DNA of 64,000 nt, from contig NW_008805071.1 in assembly GCF_000004825.1 (NCBI RefSeq), positions 124,001 through 188,000 of the forward strand, in the 5' to 3' direction. Both the position numbers and the translations under genes were made by a program. Source of the stretch: Heterostelium album PN500. Taxonomy: Eukaryota > Evosea > Eumycetozoa > Acytosteliales > Acytosteliaceae. Shown one piece after another: positions 1 through 10,370 of this stretch; positions within the stretch are counted from its first letter, which is position 1; the number at the start of each line of letters is the position of its first letter. The notes under the pieces were generated by a model that was not told the DNA's origin, did no database searches, and was given only the letters and a program-made list of their open reading frames with translations.

Positions 1-631
1 GTCAAGCAAGCCGACGCCGAACATCTTCCATTCGGAGATGCCGCATTCGATCGTTACATGTGTAATTTCTGTCTGCACTTGGTTGTTGACCCCGACCAGA
101 TGTTACGCGAGAGCTACCGTGTGTTGGAGTCGGGTGGTATCGCCACCTTCTCTGTGTGGGGCAGACCAGAGAACTCCAACCAATTCACCATCACCAAGAA
201 CATGGCTGAGGCATTGGATATTCACATCCCAAGAACTGGAAAGACTGCATTCCATCTTCACGACATTGAACTACTGAAAAAGATGGCATTGGCCGCTGGA
301 TTCTCAAAGGTCTTGGCAGGATACACATTCAACAACGCATTGGTCTTAACCGGTAAAGAATATGTAGAGTGTTTCTTATCTGGTCCAGATGTTATCGATA
401 CAATGACAAGAATTGGTGCAGAGAAATCAGAACAATGGAAGAAAAATGTATGTATTAAAGAGATTTGATTTAGATCATGATTTTATTCCACCAAACACAT
501 ATTCATTCATTTTTACTAATAATATAATTTTATTTTTATGATTTCTTTAGACTGAAGAATATGTTGATGATTTATTAAGTAAAGGTCAATTTATTGGTTT
601 AGAGGTTGCTTATTTGGTTTGCATTAAATAA
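1..631 (+). CDS. SAM-dependent class I methyltransferase (3' part)
   Basis: The gene enters from the left edge, so its N-terminus is missing. Exon 1 reads in frame from base 1 to 447. A phase-0 intron (448-550, GTATGT...TTTAG) follows, and exon 2 ends at TAA 629-631. The protein shows the post-I region of Methyltransf_11/UbiE-like enzymes: 'ADAEHLPFGDAAFD' (acidic loop and motif II), then 'MLRESYRVLESGGIATFSVWG' region (motif III). These normally transfer a methyl group from SAM to a small molecule. The substrate cannot be read from the sequence. The SAM-binding GxGxG loop would lie left of the window. The family call is secure; the specific role is unknown. Confidence 0.85.
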
Positions 632-921
632 ACAAAGAAATCTAATCGCCAAATATATATATATATATATTGCACATGAATGTATAACTATCAGTAATAA
701 TAATAAACACAAACCAACATATTAATATTGTTGTATAATAAATAAACAAATTTGAAACATTGTACTATGCACAACAAGAATAATCTGTAATATTAATCGT
801 TTTTTATAATTTTTATTATTTTTTTATTTTTCACAAAAACGACAAAACTTTATTAAAAAAAATACAATAAACAATCAATTTTGTAAATTAATTGTATTAA
901 TTATCCTTATAATAAAGAAAA

Positions 922-1386
922 ATGGTAAAACCAACAAAAAGTATGCTATTTTTTAAATCTATATATTCTCTTTAAACTTTTATGATAGAGTGTTCAAATT
1001 ATTAACGAAATTATCAATAAAGAGGAAATCGAAAAGGCACCTGTTATGCCACTTGTAGATCTTCAAGATGTACCAGAGTTAGATAGTGAAGAGAAACACA
1101 AGAATAAGGAATTTCAACCATTTGCACAAACAGATAAGTAAGTAGTTACTATTTAAAATAGAATTATTATTATTGTTGTTGTTGTTATTAACAAACTTTT
1201 TATTTTTATTTTATATTTATCGTTTCATTTAGATTAAAGGTAAAGAAACAACAATCACCAAAGAATAGAAAGAAGAAAGCTAGATTGATTGAAAAGGCTA
1301 TCAATAGAAAAGAAAAGGTTGAGATTGTTGTTGAAAAGAAGTTAAAGAAAGCTTTGGTCAAGAAGAGATGGAATGCTTTGTATTAA
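922..1386 (+). CDS. Small Lys-rich protein, possibly nucleolar
   Basis: A three-exon model encodes about 101 aa: 922-924 (the ATG alone), 989-1137 and 1233-1386. The ATG abuts a GTAAAA donor, and the acceptor is GATAG. The second intron is GTAAGT...TTTAG, and frames join cleanly. Residues 2-45 are acidic/neutral ('MPLVDLQDVPELDSEE'). The C-terminal half is strongly basic ('KNRKKKARLIEKAINRKEK', ending 'KKRWNALY'). Such an acidic-then-basic small protein resembles ribosome-biogenesis or chromatin factors such as Alb1-like proteins, but I do not recognise it as a specific one. The ATG-only first exon is the weakest part; reading through the first donor instead meets stops. Confidence 0.6.
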
Positions 1387-1815
1387 ACAAACTATATATA
1401 TTGTATTAGATACTATGAAGATCTACCAATCATAATCACCAACAACAACAACATCAACATCATCATTTATTCACAATTATTTACATAAATGAGATATCTC
1501 ATTCATCAATTCTCTACTCCCTCCCTCACTCTCTACTCTCTCTCTTTTCAAACTTAACAAATCAATATTGATTTCGTTAATCTATTTGTTGTCAACACTT
1601 AAAATCAATAGTGTATTCTCTAAAACTGGTTGTTGACTGACTGATTGACTTAACAATAACTAGTCAATAAAATAAATAAATAAATAAATAAATAAGTTTT
1701 ATCATTTTTAAAAATTAACTTTATATAAAGTTAACAATTTAAATTGTTTTAAAAGTGAATGATAATAAATTGTATATATCATTGAGAATCTTTATTTATT
1801 AATTATTTAATAAAT
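1387..1815. other. Intergenic, convergent 3' regions
   Basis: Very AT-rich spacer between converging genes, with a (TAAA)n tract near 1670-1695 and a CT-rich run near 1510-1550. I see no gene. Confidence 0.6.
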
Positions 1816-3474
1816 TTAAAAGAAAATCATAAACATTCCAATTAAAGCGATAGAAATAAACTTTATGCTTTGAAGTCTGCTAGAGTCGTTCGACAATATA
1901 TCAGACTCGAGCTCTATGAATTCAATGGAATCTTTACCGATGTTCAATTGGAGACGCTTCTTATCGATGACTGTGTCGGTGGTGGTAGATGTACCAACTG
2001 TATAGGTTGTGGTTGTAATGATATCGGATCTACCATTGGATCTGTAGGTAGTAGTCACTGTGATTGTGGTGGTTGAGTAATCATTCGAGATAGTGGTTGT
2101 GTTGATAATAACTGTATTGTACAAGGACTCTCTAATGGTTATTGTATTGGTTGTTGTTTGATAGTCATCACTCGAAGTTCTTGTCATTGTCTTGTAAATA
2201 TATCCATTTGATGGACCAGTTGTTACACCTGAGGTTGATCCAGTTGTCCAATTTCCAGAAGTGGTGCTCCATCCCGATGATCCTGAGGTCGTGTTCCATC
2301 CTCCAGTAGTTGTGTTCCATCCTCCAGTAGTTGTGTTCCATCCTCCAGTGGTTGTATTCCATCCTCCAGTTGTTGTGTTCCATCCTCCAGTGGTTGTGTT
2401 CCATCCTCCAGTTGTTGTGTTCCATCCTCCAGTTGTTGTGTTCCATCCTCCAGTTGTTGTATTCCATCCTCCAGTTGTTGTGTTCCATCCTCCAGTTGTT
2501 GTGTTCCATCCTCCAGTTGTTGTGTTCCATCCTCCAGTAGTTGTGTTCCATCCTCCAGTTGTTGTGTTCCATCCTCCAGTTGTTGTATTCCATCCTCCAG
2601 TTGTTGTATCCCATCCTCCAGTTGTAGATGATGTGTTCCATCCTCCAGTTGTTGTGTTCCATCCTCCAGTGGTTGTGTTCCATCCTCCAGTTGTTGTGTT
2701 CCATCCTCCAGTAGTTGTATTCCATCCTCCAGTGGTTGTATTCCATCCTCCTGTTGTTGTGTTCCATCCTCCAGTTGAATGTCCTCCAGTGGTAGTCCAA
2801 TTACCAGTTGAGTGTCCTCCAGTTGTAGTCCAGTTACCAGTTGAGTGTCCTCCAGTAGTCCAGTTACCAGTTGAATGTCCTCCAGTGGTGGACCAATTTC
2901 CAGTTGAATGTCCTCCAGTAGTTGTATTCCATCCTCCAGTGGTGGACCAATTTCCAGTTGAATGTCCTCCAGTTGTTGTGTTCCATCCTCCAGTGGTTGT
3001 ATTCCATCCTCCAGTAGTTGTGTTCCATCCTCCAGTGGTTGTGTTCCATCCTCCAGTAGTTGTATTCCATCCTCCAGTGGTTGTATTCCATTCTCCAGTG
3101 GTAGTATCCAATCCTCCGGTAGTTGTATTCCATTCTCCAGTGGTTATATTCCATCCTCCAGTTGTTGTGTTCCATCCTCCAGTTGTTGTGTTCCATTCTC
3201 CAGTGGTTGTATTCCATTCTCCAGTTGTTGTATTCCATCCTCCAGTGGTAGTATTCCATCCTCCAGTTGTAGATGATGTATTCCATCCGGTGGTCCAGTT
3301 TCCACTTGAATGTCCTCCAGTTGTAGACCAATTTCCGGAAGTGGCGGTAGTATGATTACCACTGGTATTGTTCACATTTACGGCAAAAGAAACTACTCTC
3401 TCTGCACCTACCAAATTGAATAAAGTAATAGCTAAAAATAATGTAGATAAAAATATAATTTTATTTGTATACAT
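1816..3474 (-). CDS. Secreted/GPI-type repetitive glycoprotein with GGWNTTT repeats
   Basis: A single-exon 552-aa protein. It starts with a signal peptide (about residues 1-24, hydrophobic core 'FLSTLFLAITLFNLVGA'). Residues about 45-410 are tandem heptads of the form GGWNTTT, mixed with GGHSTGNWSTT variants. Nearly every heptad holds an N-x-T sequon (NTT), so the mature chain could be N-glycosylated about every seven residues, with a regularly spaced Trp. A Thr/Ser-rich non-repeat part follows (about 410-520). The C-terminus is hydrophobic ('FISIALIGMFMIFF') after a small-residue stretch, as in GPI-anchored or single-pass surface proteins. The role is unknown; a coat, extracellular-matrix or cell-surface role is inference. 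Confidence 0.75.
   Translation of the reverse strand: MYTNKIIFLSTLFLAITLFNLVGAERVVSFAVNVNNTSGNHTTATSGNWSTTGGHSSGNWTTGWNTSSTTGGWNTTTGGWNTTTGEWNTTTGEWNTTTGGWNTTTGGWNITTGEWNTTTGGLDTTTGEWNTTTGGWNTTTGGWNTTTGGWNTTTGGWNTTTGGWNTTTGGHSTGNWSTTGGWNTTTGGHSTGNWSTTGGHSTGNWTTGGHSTGNWTTTGGHSTGNWTTTGGHSTGGWNTTTGGWNTTTGGWNTTTGGWNTTTGGWNTTTGGWNTTTGGWNTSSTTGGWDTTTGGWNTTTGGWNTTTGGWNTTTGGWNTTTGGWNTTTGGWNTTTGGWNTTTGGWNTTTGGWNTTTGGWNTTTGGWNTTTGGWNTTTGGWNTTTGGWNTTTGGWNTTSGSSGWSTTSGNWTTGSTSGVTTGPSNGYIYKTMTRTSSDDYQTTTNTITIRESLYNTVIINTTTISNDYSTTTITVTTTYRSNGRSDIITTTTYTVGTSTTTDTVIDKKRLQLNIGKDSIEFIELESDILSNDSSRLQSIKFISIALIGMFMIFF
2267..3330 (-). repeat. 21-bp coding minisatellite
   Basis: About 40 or more tandem 21-bp units with core TGGAATACAACAACTGGAGG-like sequence (minus strand) encode GGWNTTT. 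Longer variant units at about 2770-2960 encode GGHSTGNW. Units differ mainly at third positions (GTT/GTA/GTG on the plus strand). Because the unit is a multiple of three, other frames are also open throughout. Confidence 0.9.
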
Positions 3475-4004
3475 TTTCTAGGTTGATATAAAAAATTAAT
3501 GTTTTGTTTCCAGGTATCTATCGATACTTTTTAAATACTCTAGTATTGTGATAGATCTTAGACCTTTTCATTTTAGTTTAAAATAGTCGGCCACGTGATT
3601 GAGGGAATACTACTAACTTCACATTCAAATAAAAATCGGATTATTCTCTTAGAATCCTGAGAATTAATTGTTGCGAATCAATTATTATTTTTTTTTTTGA
3701 GATTTCGATTGTGAAGATAATAGAATATTTATTAAACCGGTCCCTGGTTTTTTATTCTCAATATTCTCTTTAAAAGGAGTGCAACGTTTGATGTAACCTT
3801 TTTTAATATATTAATTTTTTTCGAAACAAACAAAGATTGAGGGTTCAATGCTTTTAATGCCTCGTCAGATTCTTAAAAAAATGATTCATTTGATTTTCTC
3901 TTTTTTATTTTTAAAAATAATAAAAGGGTTATCCCTCATCTACATTTTTTTTATTAAATTGTTTTTTTTTTGAAATATACATTGTTTTTTTTTTTTTTTT
4001 TTAA
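3475..4004. other. Intergenic
   Basis: Upstream region of the repeat protein and 3' side of acyl-CoA oxidase. It is AT-rich with T-runs (near 3961-4000). No gene is seen. Confidence 0.6.
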
Positions 4005-6194
4005 TTAATTGATTAGATCACTAATTAGTGATGGCTCTGGTAAGCAAACAGCTGGGATATCAAAAGATTTAATGATATCGAGACTATGATCAGAAAGATT
4101 CTTGCACAATTCCATAACTACGAATGGAATTTGCTTGGCGACGTCAGTGCTGATCAATGATTGACTGAGGAACCAACCGAGATCCTCTTCAATCTTGGAT
4201 AGAGTATCCAACAGTACCATCTGTGGCAATGGTTTGATAGAGTTACCGTTGATATAGTGGATGGCATTGTCGAGAATGACCGAGTGCATGTGTGCGTAAC
4301 CGGTGGCCACTGCCCATGGAATGACATTGTTGAAAGCTGCGAACTTGTCTTTTCCGCCTTTGGCAATCAGCTCCTTGAGTTCATCGACTCTCAATTGCTC
4401 GCGAAGTCTGAACAGCTGTTGCAACTTGACCAAATTAAACAAGTCTGCCTTTGAGCCGAGTACCACTCTATCGATAGAGATTGGCTTGAGTGTCATAGCA
4501 TATTTAGCGACCTGTTGCATCAACACAGTGTTGTCACCTTCATAAGTAACAAAGATATCAGAGTCACAACGAAACTCTGCGATCCTGTTCTCCATACGAT
4601 AACCTTGACCACCACAACTCTCTCTTGCCTGTTGAATCGATCTAAGAAGATGCCATGAGAACACTGCTTTTATACCTGCACAATGAGCATGTGATGCCTA
4701 ATATTTATATAGAGTAGAAAAAAATTAGTAAGTTTGTTAATAATTATCAAACTATTTAAAATAATAATAATAATAATAATAGTAATTGATATTTACATGT
4801 GAAATCTTTGCATTTGCCAACTTTTTAGCCAAGTCAATGGTGAATAGATCCATGGTAATGGTGGTTGCGATTGGAACCATCAATCTCTTTTGTTGCGATG
4901 ACAAAGTAATCAATGGTAGTTCACCGTTTGAGTTTGGTGGACCAAATTGCTTTCTAATATGTGAGTATCTAGTTGCAATTGTTAAACAAGTCTTTACAAC
5001 ACCAACAGTACTCTTACAAACATATAACTAAAAAAAAAGTAAACATAAGTTAGTTAGTTAGTTAGTTAAATGTAAAAAACAATGTTGTTTGTTAACTTAC
5101 ACGACCATTAACCAATGCAGCCATTTGAGAGGTGAAAATGGATTGTGGTTTAATATCGGATTTATATTTTCCGTCTGGTGTTACATCGGCATATTTGTTG
5201 AGGAGATTCTCACGTGGAATGAAAACATTGTCGAATGCCAATTGTCCATTGTCAATTCCGTTCAATCCCATCTTTGGTCCACAGTCCTTGATGGTGACAC
5301 CCGGGAGAACACGATTCAACTGGTCACGAATTGGTACAACAAAAGCGTGAACACCATGGTCCTTACCACCGAGTATCAATCGGGCAAAAACCGTAGTGTA
5401 ATGTGCGTGCAGCCCGGCACCACCAATCCAGAACTTCTGAGAGGTTGGTGTTGGTGAGTGAATGATGAATCCACCGGCCTTTGGACAATAGGTTGCGGTT
5501 GTCTCCAACGAACGTACATTCGAACCATGTCCAATTTCAGTCATTGAAAAGCAACCGACGATATCCAAGCAATCGGCCTTTGGCAGATAGATCTCATGTC
5601 TTTCAGTACCAAGCAGCAAAATAGTTCCACCAAACAAACTGTAATGTACAGCAAATTTAGTATTAATATTATTATTGAATTCACTTATTACTTCAATGAA
5701 TGCACATGTTTTTTCTGGGTTATCTATTTTTTTTTTGTATATGTTAAATAATTAATAATTCAAACAATTATTACTATTTGTTTATAGATATCATTTCAAA
5801 AAAGTGATAATTTACCTCTGATATCAGTGATATTGAATAATCCACTGGTTGCCAATGACTTTAGTTGGAGAAGAACACGTTGTTTGTATTCAGCTGAAGA
5901 GATACCGGATACAGAGCCGTGGAACAATGGATTGTTTTGAATGAATGTTCTGACTCTGTCTTTGAACTCTGTGTATTTAGGTGTGTCCAAAAGAGTCTTT
6001 AGTTTCTGAATTTCAACACTATCCACTTGTAACTGTACACTCAGTAATGATGTTGTTGGTACATCACCTGCTGCAACATCATTTACCAACAAATGTTGAG
6101 CAATCTAGATTTAATAATAATAACACCTAAATTAAATTTAAATTTAAAAATTGAATTCAATAACATTATAACTTACAATATTAATTCTATCCAT
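4005..6194 (-). CDS. Acyl-CoA oxidase (peroxisomal beta-oxidation)
   Basis: A five-exon model (6194-6177, 6104-5816, 5723-5101, 5027-4797, 4697-4005; all GT-AG) gives 617 aa, typical of ACOX. The enzyme oxidises acyl-CoA to trans-2-enoyl-CoA with FAD and O2, making H2O2. Visible signatures: 'FAVHYSLFGGTILLLGT' (about 125-141), the FAD/substrate loop 'SMTEIGHGSNVRS' (about 162-174), and 'ESCGGQGYR' (about 413-421). 'TYEGDNTV' (about 438-445) holds the Glu matching the catalytic base of rat ACOX1. The first exon codes only six residues (MDRINI). The C-terminus is ...DLIN, so there is no SKL-type PTS1; the N-terminus 'RINIAQHL' is close to, but one residue short of, a PTS2. Confidence 0.92.
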
Positions 6195-6627
6195 ATATAT
6201 TGTTATATCTAAATAAATAGTTATTACACAATATTTAAATAAGATGTTTAAATTTATAATAAAAAAAGGATTAATACACCCACAAACATCAATTCACATT
6301 TTTCAAATGTTTAAAATGAATTATTGATGTTTTTTAAATGAGACCCACATCATTAAATTCCATAAAAGGAAAATGTAAATTTGAAAAATGTTAATTTTTT
6401 TGTAAAATTCCAAAGATTAATAAATTTGAAATATTTTTTTTTTATTCGCCTTTACTGAATAAATAGGTCACCTTACCTCTAAGACGGGCAAATTTTTTTT
6501 GCAAAAAAAAATGATTTGAAAAAAACAGAAAAAAATTATTAAAACTGTGTATGTTTTAATAAAAAAAAAAAAAAAAATTAAGATTTTATTTAATTTGATC
6601 ACTCTAGACTCAACCTGCAGTTCAATC
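6195..6627. other. Intergenic
   Basis: AT-rich spacer between acyl-CoA oxidase and terpene synthase (same strand), with an A-run at about 6560-6576. No gene is seen. Confidence 0.6.
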
Positions 6628-7681
6628 TTAGTATCTAAGTTCAACAAATATAGAGTTTTCGGATTTATATTTTTTTGATTTTTGTGAATACCAAGTTACA
6701 ATTGCTGACATCATATAATGGAACTTTTCAACTAATTGATTGAATTCATCAATATCTTCTTGGGTTTTGAGAATAGAGTAGTATTTTTGTTTGAGTAAGT
6801 TTTCATCTATTAAAAATTTCTCCAAACAATTATCAATTTCTTTTTCAAAGAATTCTAGACATTCTTCTACTGACCAACTTCTTTGGGTTTGTATAAAATG
6901 GAAACAATTCATTCTTTCATCATTTGCTCTTAGTTCCTTTTCATAGGAGAATAGGTCATTGAATAGAGAGACAATATTTCCTGTTTGATCTATTAATTCA
7001 CTCCATAGAGGGTCAAGAACTATTTCTGGGTTTAATCTTTTCATTGAGAATATTGAACTTAAATAAAATGTAGGTCTCATACCAATATTGTTTCTTCTCA
7101 TCATATAATATAAATTCATATCTATATCACCTTTTAATTTCTATAATTTTAAAATTAGATGTCATAAAAATATTTAAATTATTAAAACAAATTTTATATA
7201 CCTTCATATTTTTAAAAGGTAATAAAGAAAATAAGTACTCGATAACAGTATTCTTGAATAGATTCAATAAAGGATGTTGATTTCCTAATCTATTTTCTAG
7301 ATTCTTGCAAATATTTAAAGCAATTCTTTCAAGTGGAGTTGGATCTTTTTCTATTTTATCCAATTTAAAAATATTGATAAATCTATTGATATATTTGATT
7401 CCAAAAATTTCATCATGGCTATCAATAAGATCATCAAAAATTGATGAAACTAGAATAAATTGGGTTGCTAAAATAATCTCCTCTTGATCTGCTGTTGACC
7501 ATATATTTCTTACAAATAAAGATGTACTTTTTATCATGATGGAATATTTTTCTGGATTCTCTCTATCTATTAATCCCGATTCCTCCATTTTTTGATTCAA
7601 TTCCTCCCAAGGATCATTAGGATTTAAAGTTAAACTCCATTGCTTTGGGATTTTATCAATTATTTTTTTAATTGAGAACAT
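6628..7681 (-). CDS. Dictyostelid-type terpene synthase
   Basis: Two exons (7681-7202, 7140-6628; phase-0 intron with GTATAT...TATAG) give 330 aa, the usual size of single-alpha-domain class I terpene synthases of social amoebae. Both Mg-binding motifs are present. The aspartate-rich 'FDDLIDSHDE' is at about residues 82-91, and the NSE motif 'NDLFSYEKE' at about 221-229 fits ND(L)xSxxxE exactly. Known dictyostelid TPSs convert prenyl diphosphates (often FPP or GPP) to volatile terpenes, mainly during development; the product here cannot be predicted. The gene looks intact. It sits beside a decayed transposon and has no clustered tailoring enzyme such as a P450. Confidence 0.9.
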
Positions 7682-8159
7682 TTTTAATTCTGTTTTTAAT
7701 AGAAAAATAGAATTGATTGAAATACTTTGATATTTATACTTATCATTTTTTAATGATATCTACATTATACCAATTATATGTTTACTTGTAATTATAATAA
7801 AATAATCTTTCCAAAAAGCATTTGTTTATAAAATGAATTAAATACTGAAGATTTGAGATCTATATCTACTATTTATTATTCGATATCTTTTTTTAAACCA
7901 ATGATTTTTTTTCAAATTTAAATCTCTTAATAATGTAAATTTTTGACTATAGGGTTAAAATATATATACTATCTTTAACAAAAGCATATGTTTTCCTAAG
8001 TTAAAAAGTGTAAAATAGGGTCAAAATATTTTTAAAAATGTTTTTTTTTTGGAGCAATTGATAAAATCATTGACGGATATTGTTTTTTAAATAACAGAAA
8101 ATATTTATAAAACGAAAATATCACTCGCCTTACCGTCACAATTATATTTATACATAATA
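7682..8159. other. Intergenic upstream of terpene synthase
   Basis: AT-rich probable promoter region. No ORF or RNA gene is recognised. Confidence 0.55.
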
Positions 8160-8925
8160 TTTGCAATGTCAATTAATCCGATCTCAGGTAGTTGTATCTA
8201 ATAGTGTGGTGTACACCAACGATTCAGATTTGTCTTTGTCTTTAATCCCTGACTTGATCGTTGTTTCGACCACCATAATATCACTACCAGGTGAAAGATA
8301 TTTTGGATATAAACGTTAGTTTCTTTGTCATTGTATTAATATCTATGTATCGGTTGGGATGTATGAAGATTTAGACAAGGTTTTTCCTTTGAAGAGATAA
8401 TTATATGACCATTCACCTGTGCTAAATAAATCCGAGTTGACTTTAATACCAACATAAACGGAAACCAAGACCAATGTATAGGTATACTTCATCTGTCGAT
8501 AACTTCTTTTGTTTAGTGAATAGATCAGCTTGACGATTTGTGTAAAGAACGAAACTTTCGGCAATGGATCTACTAAACATCAACTTAAAGTAGTATATAG
8601 GGTCTTGATTTCTTTCTACACCTTCCACTGTGGTTCATGTGATGAATATCTTGTTTGGAAAATCGGTATTTCAATACCCTTCCGTTGTAACTCTTTCCAA
8701 CTTTTTGATTTGAAATATTAATATGAGTTCATTTAACAATATATGTTCATTAAAATCAACCTACTCCTTCTTAAAGGTTTCATCTCTTTAATCTTTGTAT
8801 GTTTAGTGAAATCTTTAGGTGAAGCAGCATCTTCTTGTTTCTTGCTGTTCTTGTGTCTTTCTCTTATATGAACGAGCCAATACTATTATTATAAATAAGT
8901 TTAAAAAAAAACAATTGTTACTATG
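8160..8925 (-). mobile_element. Decayed piggyBac-like DNA transposon remnant
   Basis: Minus-strand reading gives protein-like pieces in different frames with stops between them. From 5' to 3' on the minus strand they are 'RERHKNSKKQEDAASPKDF', 'KSWKELQRKGIEIPIFQ', 'PIYYFKLMFSRSIAESFVLY' followed by TNRQADLF, 'LSTDEVYLYIGLGF', and 'YLSPGSDIMVVETTIKSG'. The order resembles a piggyBac (DDE_Tnp_1_7) transposase: P-x-FF...TNxYA, then the 'T.EEI..F.G..' helix, then the first catalytic-Asp region, where VVETT replaces the usual VDE. No terminal inverted repeats or TTAA target duplication could be recognised. It is a broken relic at best; a degenerate host gene is the alternative. Confidence 0.45.
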
Positions 8926-9170
8926 ATACACAAGATTGTATAAACAAAGAGTTGTTATATCTGATCAAATAGATAGAATGAATAGAAATGAAAATAAATA
9001 TCTAAAGTGAGTGTGTTAACTTTGTTGTTTTTCAAAAAAACAAATTACCAACTGTTATTTTGAAGTTCTTGTAATAAAAATTGATTGTATGCATATATGA
9101 TCAATAATGAATAAAAAATTTGAACCATGGTTCATTAATTCAGATTATTATCTACAACAATTAATTTTAT

Positions 9171-10370
9171 TTATATTTCCCAATCTGGTACATCTGGATA
9201 TAGATGATTGAAGAAATCTTCGAGTTGTTGGAGTACTTCAGGCTTTGGATTATTACCGAGTCCATCATTGAGACATACTGTCTTTGGCTCGGTCTTGTAG
9301 ATATGATTGTAAACATAGCTCATGTTGGCCACAGAGTTTTCCAGTTGTGCGTAGTAGTTTAATTTGTAGGACGGTGTAAATGTACGGAAGAATCGCGATG
9401 CAAAATGATAGTAGAGAAATGGAATCGATACCATCTGGGGATGACGGAACTTTCTTGGAACGACTACATTGAATTCCTCTTTGAATGTCTGGTAGATCAG
9501 CTTGAGCAGTTTCTTGTTGAAAAAAGACGCACCGTGATGTGGATAGTGTCGAGTAGCATTACCCCAAATCCTATTGAGTAGATCGTTGGAGTGTTCGATC
9601 GAGCGATGCCACGTGTGATTCTGACGAGACGGTGGCAGAGGAACCGTCCAATTGGAGTAGTGCAACGCCAGGCCTTTCTCGTCATCGATGAAATCATCGG
9701 GATACAACTCGTTGGCAATGAAAATATCGTCGTTGAAATAGATAAAGCAATCGGCGACCTTGTCAGGAAGATTAAAGAAATTCGACTCGATCGAAACCGA
9801 GTTGAAAACGGGCAGGTGACTCTTGTTGTAAAAAAAATCTTGGTGAAAGATGAATTCGATGAACGGATCGGGTTTGTAGAACGACGGAAGTTGGCCGTTG
9901 GTGATAATAAAGATCTTTCGCACCCAAGGAGCGTAGCGCTTTACACTTCTCAAAGAGTATTGCAAACCTTTGACATCTCTGTATAGGCCGGCACCGACTT
10001 TGTCGCGATACTTGCTGATCGATTCTATGAAATCAGGATCACTTCCGTTCACCCAAGTATAAACCAAATCGTAATAGGGACATTCGAATAGCGGTTTCTC
10101 TTCATCCGTTGTTAACAACGGTGATCGATAAACATCGATATCTAAATCCGGTCTAATTGATTTATGATATTGTATAATATGTTGTTGTGGTTGTTGTTGT
10201 TGATCTAATTTTGATTGTACTACAATATTATCTTTTTGACTTTTAACACTTTTATTTACTATTTTACTACTACTTCTACTATTATAATTACTATTATTTA
10301 TAATTAAATATAAAAATACTATCCAAACAATTCCTAGGAATATTAGAAATTTATTTATTTTCTTGAGCAT
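9171..10370 (-). CDS. Stealth-family phosphotransferase (GlcNAc-1-phosphotransferase-like), type II membrane
   Basis: A single exon. The first in-frame ATG is at 10370 and gives 399 aa. A signal anchor lies at about residues 5-26 ('FLIFLGIVWIVFLYLII'), followed by a low-complexity stem. The Stealth conserved regions follow in order: 'YDLVYTWVNGSDPDFIES' (CR1), 'SLRSVKRYAPWVRKIFIITN' to 'FNDDIFIA' (CR2), 'SFFNKKLLKLIYQTFKEEF' to 'RFRTFTPSYK'-like (CR3), and 'TVCLNDGLGNNP' (CR4). The family moves sugar-1-phosphate from nucleotide sugars. In eukaryotes GNPTAB makes the mannose-6-phosphate tag, and dictyostelids use GlcNAc-1-P and methylphosphomannose on lysosomal enzymes. A Golgi location is inferred. 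Confidence 0.85.
   Translation of the reverse strand: MLKKINKFLIFLGIVWIVFLYLIINNSNYNSRSSSKIVNKSVKSQKDNIVVQSKLDQQQQPQQHIIQYHKSIRPDLDIDVYRSPLLTTDEEKPLFECPYYDLVYTWVNGSDPDFIESISKYRDKVGAGLYRDVKGLQYSLRSVKRYAPWVRKIFIITNGQLPSFYKPDPFIEFIFHQDFFYNKSHLPVFNSVSIESNFFNLPDKVADCFIYFNDDIFIANELYPDDFIDDEKGLALHYSNWTVPLPPSRQNHTWHRSIEHSNDLLNRIWGNATRHYPHHGASFFNKKLLKLIYQTFKEEFNVVVPRKFRHPQMVSIPFLYYHFASRFFRTFTPSYKLNYYAQLENSVANMSYVYNHIYKTEPKTVCLNDGLGNNPKPEVLQQLEDFFNHLYPDVPDWEI

Noticed and set aside
2168-3362. Other-frame ORFs on both strands in the 21-bp repeat
   Set aside because: They exist only because the repeat unit is a multiple of three; they lack a signal peptide or any complexity.
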